DNA of 64,000 nt from an uncultured Bacilli bacterium (GTDB lineage: Bacteria; Bacillota_I; Bacilli_A; RF39; UBA660), in the NCBI GenBank assembly GCA_934096735.1, contig CAKOMS010000003.1, forward strand, positions 1-64,000, written 5' to 3'. Shown here one piece after another: positions 9,412 to 17,570 of this stretch (the stretch's first letter is position 1; every line of letters begins with the position of its first letter). The notes under the pieces were generated by a model that was given only the letters and a program-made list of their open reading frames with translations, did not search any database and had not been told where the DNA came from. The position numbers and the translations under genes are program-made.

Positions 9412-10644
9412 ATGAAAAAATTTTTGAAAAATTATAAGAGTACTTTGATACTTCTTGGTAGTGTTATTTTAGGGGTTATAGTTGGTCTTGTTTTTGGAGA
9501 GAAAGCAACAGTATTAAGTCCACTTGGAGATATTTTTATCAATTTAATGTTTGTTGTAATTGTTCCTTTAGTATTTTTAACTATTAGTAGTGCAATTATT
9601 AAAATGGATAGTCCAAAAAGACTTGGAAAAATTATGTCTAGAATAGTAATTGTATTTATTTTAATGTCTCTAGTAGCAGCATTAGTAGGAGTAGTTTCAA
9701 CTTATGCAGTTAAACTTGTAAATGGAAGTGATGTAGTTGGTATATTAGAACTTATTGATGATAGTGCATCGACTGATACAGAACTTAATATTTTAGAAAG
9801 GACTGCTAGTATACTTACTGTAAATGATTTTAATAAATTACTTAGTAAGGATAGTATAATTGCAATATTAATATTTGCTATAATATTTGGTTTAGGTGTT
9901 AGAAAGACAAAAGAGAAAGGCGAAATAGTTAGTAAATTTATTATAGGGTTAAATGATGTTATATTAAATGTTGTAAATATAATAATGTATTATGCACCGA
10001 TTGGTCTTTCTTGTTATATGGCAGCATTAATTGGTAGTTATGGAAGTAGTATAGCAGTAGGATTTTTAAAAACATTTATTGTTTATACTATTGCATCAAT
10101 ATTTATTTATGTAGTTATTTATAGTATTTATGCTTTAATTAGTGGTGGATTTGATGCTTTAAAAAGATATTGGAGTGTTATTCTTGCTCCGACTACAATG
10201 GCTCTTGCTACATGCTCATCTGCTGCTAGTATTCCTGTAAATGTAGTTGCTACTAAAAAAATGGGAGTATCACCTGATGTTTGTGAGGCTACTATTCCAA
10301 TGGGTACAAGTTTCCATAAAGATGGCTCTGTACTTGGTAGTGTATTTAAAATTATGTTTTTAGTTTATTTGTTTAATACAAGCCCTAGTATTTGGACTGT
10401 AATTGGGGTATCATTACTTGCAACTTTACTTGTAACTGCAGTTCCAGTAGGTGGTGGTACTATTTCAGAAATGTTTATTTTAACTCTTATGGGATTTCCT
10501 GTTGGAGCATTACCAATACTTACAATTATTGCAACAGTTATTGATGCTCCTGCAACAGTACTAAATGTTGTTGGTGATACATCGGCGTCATTATTGATAG
10601 GAAGACTCGTTGATGGCAAAAAGTTTCTTACAAATAAAAAATAA
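9412..10644 (+). CDS. Dicarboxylate/amino acid:cation symporter (DAACS/SDF family)
   Basis: A 410-residue membrane protein that co-transports a dicarboxylate or amino acid with Na+ or H+. Family hallmarks are the serine-rich re-entrant loop (ATCSSAASIPVNV), the MGTSFHKDGS segment in the position of the conserved NMDG-type motif, VPVGGGTISEM for the second hairpin, and the C-terminal TVIDAPATVLNVVGDTSAS. The Shine-Dalgarno aggagg is strong. Substrate (glutamate/aspartate, serine/threonine or C4-dicarboxylate) cannot be fixed from the sequence. It is a single gene with its own terminator. Confidence 0.9.
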   Translation: MKKFLKNYKSTLILLGSVILGVIVGLVFGEKATVLSPLGDIFINLMFVVIVPLVFLTISSAIIKMDSPKRLGKIMSRIVIVFILMSLVAALVGVVSTYAVKLVNGSDVVGILELIDDSASTDTELNILERTASILTVNDFNKLLSKDSIIAILIFAIIFGLGVRKTKEKGEIVSKFIIGLNDVILNVVNIIMYYAPIGLSCYMAALIGSYGSSIAVGFLKTFIVYTIASIFIYVVIYSIYALISGGFDALKRYWSVILAPTTMALATCSSAASIPVNVVATKKMGVSPDVCEATIPMGTSFHKDGSVLGSVFKIMFLVYLFNTSPSIWTVIGVSLLATLLVTAVPVGGGTISEMFILTLMGFPVGALPILTIIATVIDAPATVLNVVGDTSASLLIGRLVDGKKFLTNKK

Positions 10645-10649
10645 TTTTT

Positions 10650-10675
10650 AACACTTCTTAGTAAGTGTTTTTTTT
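10650..10675 (+). terminator. Terminator after the symporter gene
   Basis: A 7-bp stem (aacactt / aagtgtt) is followed by eight T, just after the stop codon. Confidence 0.85.
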
Positions 10676-10699
10676 GTTATAATTAATGTGGAGAGTATT

Positions 10700-11233
10700 A
10701 TGAATAAAGAAAAAAATTTAGTTGTATTTTTGTTATCTTTTATAATTATATTTGTTATTTTAATTATTTTTATTATTACTTTTAATGAAAATGATAATAA
10801 AAAAATATATACATATGAAAATAATAACGAAATTGTAACTGTTAACTTAAAATGGATTAATTATTTAGAAAATAGTAATATTAATAGTATAAATCTATAT
10901 AAAGAAGAATATGATGATACTTTAGAAGTTAGTATTAATAATGATGATCTTAAAGAAATATTTGATAATATAAAAAATAAGAATTTAATAAAAACTTATT
11001 ATGTTGGACTTGGTAGTGGTGTTACTTATACATTAGAAGTTAATTATAATAATGATTATTATTTTAGAATAATTAATGGAAATATTTTTATAGATGAATG
11101 TGATGATAATTTAAAAAATATATTTAATAGTATTTCTTATGATGAAATTAAAGTTACTAATAGTGATGAGTATTATTATGAGATTGATAGTTATGATAGT
11201 TCTTTTTATTTAAAGTATTTTAGTAATAATTAA
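10700..11233 (+). CDS. Small membrane-anchored protein, unknown
   Basis: A 177-residue protein with one N-terminal membrane segment (LVVFLLSFIIIFVILIIFII) and a Tyr/Asn/Asp-rich soluble region, probably outside the cell. No recognised family. The ATG at 10700 is preceded by ggagag; the frame also offers a GTG at 10688, but that codon lies upstream of the ribosome binding site. Confidence 0.65.
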   Translation: MNKEKNLVVFLLSFIIIFVILIIFIITFNENDNKKIYTYENNNEIVTVNLKWINYLENSNINSINLYKEEYDDTLEVSINNDDLKEIFDNIKNKNLIKTYYVGLGSGVTYTLEVNYNNDYYFRIINGNIFIDECDDNLKNIFNSISYDEIKVTNSDEYYYEIDSYDSSFYLKYFSNN

Positions 11234-11280
11234 TGCTAGTAAAATAGTTATATTTATTTTATAATTTAGATGGTGATACT

Positions 11281-11640
11281 ATGAAATATAAATGTAATCC
11301 TGGTAAAAGTAATAAATTTGTTATGAATATGCTTTTATGTTTTATTATATTTACTTCTGCTGTTTGGTTAATACTTAGAGAATATGTTTATTTTTTTGTA
11401 TATTTATTTTTAGCAGTGATTTTATGGCATATGTATTACTTTAGTAGTTATGAAATTAAAGATAATTATTTTGTTTATAAAGTTGGTTTTTTAAAATTTA
11501 AAATTAAATATAAAGATATAAAAGAAGTTATTAAAAATAATAATAAAATTATTTTGAAATTAAAGTTTATAAGACTTGGTGTATATGTAGAAAATATTCA
11601 AGGGTTTTATATGAATTTGTTAAGTAAGATGGAAAGGTAG
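11281..11640 (+). CDS. Small membrane protein with bacterial PH-like domain
   Basis: A 119-residue protein: two membrane segments (about 14-55) and then a short beta-rich region (YEIKDNYFVYKVGFLKFKIK, YKDIKEVIKNNNKIILKLK) that resembles the YyaB/SunI-type bacterial PH domain. The match is by overall pattern only. It ends 5 nt before rmuC and is probably co-transcribed with it. Confidence 0.6.
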   Translation: MKYKCNPGKSNKFVMNMLLCFIIFTSAVWLILREYVYFFVYLFLAVILWHMYYFSSYEIKDNYFVYKVGFLKFKIKYKDIKEVIKNNNKIILKLKFIRLGVYVENIQGFYMNLLSKMER

Positions 11641-11645
11641 TTAAT

Positions 11646-12740
11646 ATGGAATATGTTATTTTAGGACTTTTAATAGTTATAGTTATTTTACTTATAGTAA
11701 TATTACTTAAGGGTACTAATAAAGATTTTGTTGAAAGAATAGGGAGATTTGAAGTTAATATGACCCGAGAAATCGGAGATTTCAAAGTTAATTTTAGTAA
11801 AGATATTAGACATGATTTTGATGTTTTAGATAATAAGATTGAGTATAAATTAAATGTTATAAATGATAGAGTTAATAATAAATTAGATGAGAGTTTTGAA
11901 AAAAGTAATAAGACATTTATGAATGTACTTGAAAGACTTAATAAGATAGATGAAGCTCAAAAGAAAATAGATAGTTTAAGTACCGATATTGTTTCTTTAC
12001 AAAGTGTTTTAACTGATAAAAAGACTAGAGGTACATTTGGAGAAGTAAACTTAGAATATATACTTAATAATGCATTTGGAAGTAAATCTAGTGGTATATA
12101 TAGTGTGCAACATAAAATGAGTAATGGTTATATTGCTGATACTTTGCTTTATGCTCCAGCTCCTTTGGGTACTATTGCAATAGATAGTAAGTTTCCTTTA
12201 GAAAATTATCAAAAAATGGTTGATAGAAGTAGGACTAAAGAAGAAAGACTTCTTTTTGAAAAAGCATTTGTGAGTGATGTTAAGAAACATATTAATGATA
12301 TTAAAGAAAAATATATTATTCCTGGAGAAACTAGTGATGAAGCGATTATGTTTTTACCTGCTGAGGCTATATTTGCAGAAATTAATGCTTATCATCCAGA
12401 ACTTTTAAATTATGCATATTCTAATAAAGTATGGATAACTGGACCAACTACTTTAATTAGTACTTTATCTATAATTAGTATGATTATTAAAAATATGGAA
12501 AGAGATAAATATGCTAAAGTTATACATGAAGAATTAGAAAAATTAGGTATTGAATTTAATAGATATAAAGATAGATGGGATAAGTTATCTAGGAATGTTA
12601 AGAGTGTTAATCAAAGTATTGAAGAATTACATACTACTAGTGAAAAGATAAGTAAGAGATTTAATAGTATTAAGAATGCTAATATAAAAGAGATTAAAGA
12701 AGAAAATGATTTAAAGATTGATTATAATGATGAGGAGTAA
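11646..12740 (+). CDS. rmuC: DNA recombination protein RmuC
   Basis: A 364-residue protein: an N-terminal membrane segment (about 2-22), a coiled-coil region (about 40-120) and the RmuC nuclease-like domain (KKTRGTFGEVNLEYIL, TLLYAPAPLGTIAIDSKFPL, EAIMFLPAEAIFAEINAYHP). RmuC limits rearrangements at repeats and restricts some mobile DNA in E. coli; the mechanism is unclear. The gene is adjacent to the PH-like gene upstream, and the next gene starts right after its stop. Confidence 0.9.
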   Translation: MEYVILGLLIVIVILLIVILLKGTNKDFVERIGRFEVNMTREIGDFKVNFSKDIRHDFDVLDNKIEYKLNVINDRVNNKLDESFEKSNKTFMNVLERLNKIDEAQKKIDSLSTDIVSLQSVLTDKKTRGTFGEVNLEYILNNAFGSKSSGIYSVQHKMSNGYIADTLLYAPAPLGTIAIDSKFPLENYQKMVDRSRTKEERLLFEKAFVSDVKKHINDIKEKYIIPGETSDEAIMFLPAEAIFAEINAYHPELLNYAYSNKVWITGPTTLISTLSIISMIIKNMERDKYAKVIHEELEKLGIEFNRYKDRWDKLSRNVKSVNQSIEELHTTSEKISKRFNSIKNANIKEIKEENDLKIDYNDEE

Positions 12741-12744
12741 TTGT

Positions 12745-13353
12745 ATGAAGATTTATATGATATGTAATGAATCTTTATTAGAAGATTTTAGATATGAAAA
12801 TAAAGATAATTTAGAGTTTATTAGAATGATTAGACCACTTAGTATATATGGAGAAGAACTTGCAAAGAATTTAGTTAATAATAAGATATTTGAAGGTGAT
12901 TATAAAATTTATTCTAGTTATTATACGAGTACTATTAGTAGTGCCAAATATTTGTCTTCTAAGTTAGAGACTGAAGTTATATTAGATGAAAGTTTTAATG
13001 ATTGTAAAGTTGGAGAACTTGGAAGTAAAAATATGAAGATGGTTAAAGGTATTCAAAATAGAGATTTTTCTTATAAGCTTGTTAATGGAGAATCTTTAGA
13101 AGATGTTAGAAAAAGAGTAGTCAGTAAAGTTAATAAATTACTTTTAGGTGAAGATGATATTATTATTTTTACTCATAAAAGAGTAATTCTTGCTTATTTA
13201 TTAGAATATTTTAATCATGATTATAATTTAGATGAAAATATTATTATTGAAAAAGATGGAAAAGTAATATTTGAAGATAATGAAAAAACTTTAGAAGTTT
13301 ATGAATTTACTTATACAAATAAAAAATTAACTGATGTAAAAATTGTCAGTTAA
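12745..13353 (+). CDS. Histidine-phosphatase-fold protein with degenerate active site
   Basis: A protein of about 202 residues. The layout is that of the phosphoglycerate-mutase superfamily: LSIYGEELAKNL, KIYSSYYTSTISSAKYL, NGESLEDVRKRVVSKVNKLL and IIIFTHKRVILAYLL all align with conserved blocks. However, the N-terminal RHG motif is replaced by MICNES, so the catalytic His is missing; the second His (FTHKR) is kept. It may be inactive or have a changed role. The start at 12745 follows gaggag and gives MKIYMICNE, with no overlap into rmuC. Confidence 0.65.
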   Translation: MKIYMICNESLLEDFRYENKDNLEFIRMIRPLSIYGEELAKNLVNNKIFEGDYKIYSSYYTSTISSAKYLSSKLETEVILDESFNDCKVGELGSKNMKMVKGIQNRDFSYKLVNGESLEDVRKRVVSKVNKLLLGEDDIIIFTHKRVILAYLLEYFNHDYNLDENIIIEKDGKVIFEDNEKTLEVYEFTYTNKKLTDVKIVS

Positions 13354-13360
13354 TTTTTTT
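13325..13360 (+). terminator. Terminator overlapping the end of the phosphatase-fold gene
   Basis: A 10-bp stem (aattaactga / tcagttaatt) is followed by T7. The left arm and the stop codon lie inside the coding sequence. It separates this gene from the convergent zinc-ribbon gene. Confidence 0.8.
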
Positions 13361-13361
13361 A

Positions 13362-13553
13362 TTATTCATTGTCTATTGTGATCCATTCAGTAGTACCACA
13401 TGTAGTACATATTTGAGGTACTAAAACTTTTTTACCTTTTGGTAAATCAATCTTTTTTTCTAAAGTGACACAAAGCATACCACTTTCTGGATCAATATAG
13501 CATCTTCCTTGAGTTTGTGTTTCGTTACATTTTGAACATCCTGGTTTTTTCAT
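13362..13553 (-). CDS. Small zinc-ribbon protein
   Basis: A 63-residue protein with two CxxC pairs (CSKCNE near residue 6 and CTTCGT near residue 49) that can bind one zinc ion. No further domain. It has its own ribosome binding site (gggtgag). The partner or nucleic acid bound is unknown. Confidence 0.65.
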   Translation of the reverse strand: MKKPGCSKCNETQTQGRCYIDPESGMLCVTLEKKIDLPKGKKVLVPQICTTCGTTEWITIDNE

Positions 13554-13659
13554 TTTCTCACCCTTTACTAGTATGCTCGTAAATAATTTTTTATATGCAA
13601 ATTTTATCTATAAAAAAAATGTAAATTCGTGTATAATTAAAATGTAAAGGAGAATACCA

Positions 13660-14220
13660 ATGGAATATAAAGTAAATGTAAGAGTAAGTAATAGACATGT
13701 TCATTTAACAAAAGAAACTTTTGAAAAATTGTTTGATGGAGAAATAGAAAAAGATTATGATTTAAATCAAATAGGAGAGTTTGCATCAAAACAATTTTTA
13801 ACTATAAATTATAATGGTATTAGAATACCTAATGTAAGAGTACTTGGGCAATTTAGAGATTATAATCAAGTTGAGATATCAAAAAGAGATGCTAGAGGTT
13901 TAAAATGTAATCCACCGGTTAGAAGTAGTGGTGTATTAGATGATGCTCTTTTTGTTACTTTAGAAACTCCAAAGGGTAGTGTTACTACTAAAGCATTAAT
14001 TATTGCAGATAGACATGTACATATGAGTCCTGATGATGCAATTAAGTATGGTGTTTTAGATAAACAAAAGGTAAAGGTAAGAATTCCTGGTGATAAAAGT
14101 GGAGTTATGGATGCAGTAATAAAAGTTGGTACAACTGGATATTATGAGTTTCATGTTGATACAGATGATGCAAATGCCTTTTTGATTGAAGATAATGATG
14201 AGGTAACATTAATAATATGA
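13660..14220 (+). CDS. pduL: PduL-type phosphate acyltransferase
   Basis: A 186-residue phosphate propanoyltransferase-type enzyme that interconverts acyl-CoA and acyl-phosphate (acetyl or propionyl). The two metal-binding histidine motifs are clear: NRHVHLTKETF near the N-terminus and DRHVHMSPDDA near residue 120. No microcompartment encapsulation extension or shell-protein gene is present, so it probably serves as the housekeeping phosphotransacetylase for acetate formation; that is inference. It overlaps the dus start by 4 nt (ATGA). Confidence 0.9.
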   Translation: MEYKVNVRVSNRHVHLTKETFEKLFDGEIEKDYDLNQIGEFASKQFLTINYNGIRIPNVRVLGQFRDYNQVEISKRDARGLKCNPPVRSSGVLDDALFVTLETPKGSVTTKALIIADRHVHMSPDDAIKYGVLDKQKVKVRIPGDKSGVMDAVIKVGTTGYYEFHVDTDDANAFLIEDNDEVTLII

Positions 14221-15203
14221 GTGGTTTTGATATAGGTAATGTTCATATAGATAATAAAGTGGTGCTTGCTCCGATGGCTGGAATAACAAGTACTACTTTT
14301 AGAAAGATTTGTAAAAGTATGGGAGCTGGCTTGGTAGTTGCTGAGATGGTATCTGATAAAGCTATTGTTTTTGAATCTAAAAAAACTTTTGATTTATTAA
14401 AGATGGATGAAATGGAAAGGCCTATTTCTCAGCAAATATTTGGAAGTGACCCAAAAACTATGGCGCTTGCTGCTAAAAAGATTGAATCTGTAATGAAACC
14501 AGATATTATTGATATAAATATGGGTTGTCCTGTTCCAAAAGTTGCAATTAAAAATCATGCTGGAAGTAGTCTTATGAAAGATCCAAAGTTATGTTATCAA
14601 ATTGTTAAGAGTGTGGTAGATGCAGTAAGTGTTCCTGTTACTGTTAAAATTAGAAGTGGTTGGGATGAAAAAAGTATTAATGCACCTTATATAGCAAGTA
14701 TTTGTGAAAAAGCAGGTGCTAGTGCTATTTTTGTTCATGGTAGAACTAGAAGTCAAGGTTATAGTGGTTGTGCTGATTTAAATGTTATTAAAATGGTAAA
14801 AGAGAGTGTTAGTATACCTGTTATTGGAAATGGAGATATAAAAACACCAGAAGATGCACAAAGAATGATGGACATAACTAATTGTGATGCAGTTATGATT
14901 GGCAGAGGTGCACTTGGTAATCCTTGGCTTATAAGAGATACAATAGAGTATTTAAATACTGGAAAGAAAAATGAAGAAGTTTCTATAAAAGAAAAAATAG
15001 ATATGATGATTTATAATATAAAAGAACTTGTAAAAGATAAAAATGAGAAAATAGGAGTGCTTGAGATGAGAAGTGAACTTATGTATTATTTGAAAGGACT
15101 TCCTAATACTAAAGAATTAAAATTAAGCATTTGTTCTTGTACTACAGAAGAAGAACTTATAAATCTTTTACACGAATATTATAATAGTCTTATGGAGAGT
15201 TAA
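14217..15203 (+). CDS. dus: tRNA-dihydrouridine synthase (DusB-like)
   Basis: A 328-residue FMN enzyme that reduces uridine to dihydrouridine in tRNA. Motifs: LAPMAGITSTTFR, the catalytic Cys in DINMGCPVPKV, the FMN/substrate segment VKIRSGWDEKS, VHGRTRSQGYSG, and phosphate binding by IGNGDI and IGRGALGNPW. It overlaps the pduL-like gene and abuts addB with no gap, so the four genes from 13660 to 20625 look like one transcription unit. Confidence 0.95.
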   Translation: MSGFDIGNVHIDNKVVLAPMAGITSTTFRKICKSMGAGLVVAEMVSDKAIVFESKKTFDLLKMDEMERPISQQIFGSDPKTMALAAKKIESVMKPDIIDINMGCPVPKVAIKNHAGSSLMKDPKLCYQIVKSVVDAVSVPVTVKIRSGWDEKSINAPYIASICEKAGASAIFVHGRTRSQGYSGCADLNVIKMVKESVSIPVIGNGDIKTPEDAQRMMDITNCDAVMIGRGALGNPWLIRDTIEYLNTGKKNEEVSIKEKIDMMIYNIKELVKDKNEKIGVLEMRSELMYYLKGLPNTKELKLSICSCTTEEELINLLHEYYNSLMES

Positions 15204-17570
15204 ATGAATTATTTAGAGTATGTGAAAGATAATACTATAATTATTTGTAATAATGATAAAAAAATGGCTATATTAAAAAGTCTTAGTGATACTAAGAAGT
15301 TTTTAAATGTTGTTTTTTATACTGAAAAAGAATTTATTAGAAATTATTTATTTAAAGTTAAAGATGAAGCTTTGGAGTATATTACTTCAAAATATAATCT
15401 TAATATTGATGTTTCTAAAATGTATTTAGGTAATATATATTATGTTTGTGAAAATATTAATTATAATAATAAAAAGTTAGATAAATTAGTAAGTATAAAA
15501 AAAGATTTAATAGATAATGGATTTATTATTTATAATAATTTATTTAAAAGTTATATTAAAAATTTTAATATTTTAGTTTTAAAAGATTTATATATAGATG
15601 AGTATATATTGAATATTTATAGAGAAGTAAATGCTCAAATAATTGAACCAAAGAAAATATATGAAATAAAAGAATGTTATTTGTTTGATTCAATTACTGA
15701 AGAAGTTAGATATGTTTTTAAGAAGATAAGTGAGCTTATAAAAAAAGGAATAGATATAAATAATATTAAAATATGTAATTTAGATGATACTTATAATAAT
15801 TTAATAAATAGATTTAGCGAATTTTATGGTATTGTAGTTAATGTAAAAAATAATAATACGTTATATGGAAATATTATTGGTAAAAAGTTTTTAGATAATT
15901 TAAATTTAGGATTAGAAAAAGATATTGAAACAATTAAAAATTATGATAAAGATATAGTTAATAAAATTATTAATATTGTTAATAAATATAATTATGTTGA
16001 TGAATATAATATAAAGAAATATTTAATATATGAATTTAAAAACACTAAAATAGAAAATTTTAATTATAAAAATTATATAGATATTGTAGATATTACTTAT
16101 CCTTTTTGTGATAATGATTATGTATTTCTTATGAATTTTAATATGGGAAGTATTCCAAAATTTGTTAAAGATGAAGATTATATAACAGATAATATTAAAG
16201 ATAAAGTTAATATGTTTAAGACTGATTATATAAATAAAGAAATAAAAAATAATACTATAAATATAATTAAATCTATTAAAAATCTTACTATTACTTATAA
16301 ATTAAAGGGTGAAGTAGAATGTTATCCATCTAGTTTAATAAGTGAACTAGATTTAAATGTAATAAATACTACTAATGATATTTATGAAAGTTTTAGTGAA
16401 AAAGATGATTTAATAATTTATGCAAGTTATTTAGATTTATATAATAAGTATGGAGATTTAAATAATAATTTATTTGCTTTTTATAATACGTATAATGATA
16501 TTGGTTATGGAACTTATGATAATAAATTTAGTGGAATTGATACAAATAGTTTAAAAGAGTATTTAAGTAAAGGAATTAATTTGTCTTATTCATCTTTAAG
16601 TAATTATAATAAATGTGCATTTAGATATTATATAGAAAATATACTTAAATTTTCTAAATATGAAGATACTTTTGAGGCTTACTTAGGTTCTTTATTTCAT
16701 TATGTTTTAGAGAAATGTTTTAATAATAGTGATTTAAATGTAGAAGATGTAATAAAAGAATTTTTAGTTAATAATGAAAAATGTTTAAATAGTAAAGAAG
16801 AATATTTTATAGAAAAATGTGAGAGTCAAATTAATTTTGTGTTAAATGTTTTAAATGAAAGAAAAATGTATACTTCACTTGATAAAAATTTAGTAGAAAA
16901 GTATATAAGTATTAAAATAGATGAAGATAATAATGTAAATTTAGTTGGTATTGTTGATAAAATATTATATAAAGAATATGATGATAAAACTATTGTAAGC
17001 ATAATTGATTATAAAACTGGAGATGTTTTAACTGATTTAACTTATTTAGATTATGGTATTGGCTTACAGCTTCCTCTTTATCTTTATTTAGTTAAGAAAT
17101 CTAATTTATTTAATAATCCTAGATTTGCTGGTTTTTATATAAATTATATAATTAATTCAAATAATAATTCTCTTAAAAATAAAACTTTAGAAGAAAAGAT
17201 GAGAGATAATTTAAAATTGGTAGGATATTCAAATGATGATACTAAAATACTTTGTGAATTTGATAATAATTATTCTTCTAGTGAACTTGTTATGGGTCTA
17301 AAAACTAAGAGTGATGGATCTTTTTATAAAAGTAGTAAAGTTTTAAGTGATAGTGAAATTGATGATATTATATTAGAAGTTCATAAAGTAGTAAGTAATA
17401 ATGCTAAAGATATTTTAAATGGTATATTTACTATTAATCCTAAAAAGATTGGATATAGTGATGATTACGGATGTAAGTATTGTAAGTTTAGAGATTTGTG
17501 TTTTAAGAAAGAAAATGATTATGTAATTATAGAGAAAAGAGGTGAGAGTAGTAATGCCGAAGTGGACTAA
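15204..17570 (+). CDS. addB: AddB-like subunit of ATP-dependent helicase/nuclease (short form)
   Basis: A 788-residue protein. The C-terminal half has the RecB-family nuclease with its 4Fe-4S cluster: one Cys in SNYNKCAFRYYI, then IIDYKTGD and LQLPLYLYL for the PD-(D/E)XK core, then the last three Cys in YGCKYCKFRDLC. B. subtilis AddB is about 1160 residues; this one is far shorter. The N-terminal part shows no Walker A motif, so the helicase-like region appears reduced. It works with AddA in processing double-strand breaks for recombination. It overlaps addA by 17 nt. Confidence 0.85.
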   Translation: MNYLEYVKDNTIIICNNDKKMAILKSLSDTKKFLNVVFYTEKEFIRNYLFKVKDEALEYITSKYNLNIDVSKMYLGNIYYVCENINYNNKKLDKLVSIKKDLIDNGFIIYNNLFKSYIKNFNILVLKDLYIDEYILNIYREVNAQIIEPKKIYEIKECYLFDSITEEVRYVFKKISELIKKGIDINNIKICNLDDTYNNLINRFSEFYGIVVNVKNNNTLYGNIIGKKFLDNLNLGLEKDIETIKNYDKDIVNKIINIVNKYNYVDEYNIKKYLIYEFKNTKIENFNYKNYIDIVDITYPFCDNDYVFLMNFNMGSIPKFVKDEDYITDNIKDKVNMFKTDYINKEIKNNTINIIKSIKNLTITYKLKGEVECYPSSLISELDLNVINTTNDIYESFSEKDDLIIYASYLDLYNKYGDLNNNLFAFYNTYNDIGYGTYDNKFSGIDTNSLKEYLSKGINLSYSSLSNYNKCAFRYYIENILKFSKYEDTFEAYLGSLFHYVLEKCFNNSDLNVEDVIKEFLVNNEKCLNSKEEYFIEKCESQINFVLNVLNERKMYTSLDKNLVEKYISIKIDEDNNVNLVGIVDKILYKEYDDKTIVSIIDYKTGDVLTDLTYLDYGIGLQLPLYLYLVKKSNLFNNPRFAGFYINYIINSNNNSLKNKTLEEKMRDNLKLVGYSNDDTKILCEFDNNYSSSELVMGLKTKSDGSFYKSSKVLSDSEIDDIILEVHKVVSNNAKDILNGIFTINPKKIGYSDDYGCKYCKFRDLCFKKENDYVIIEKRGESSNAEVD

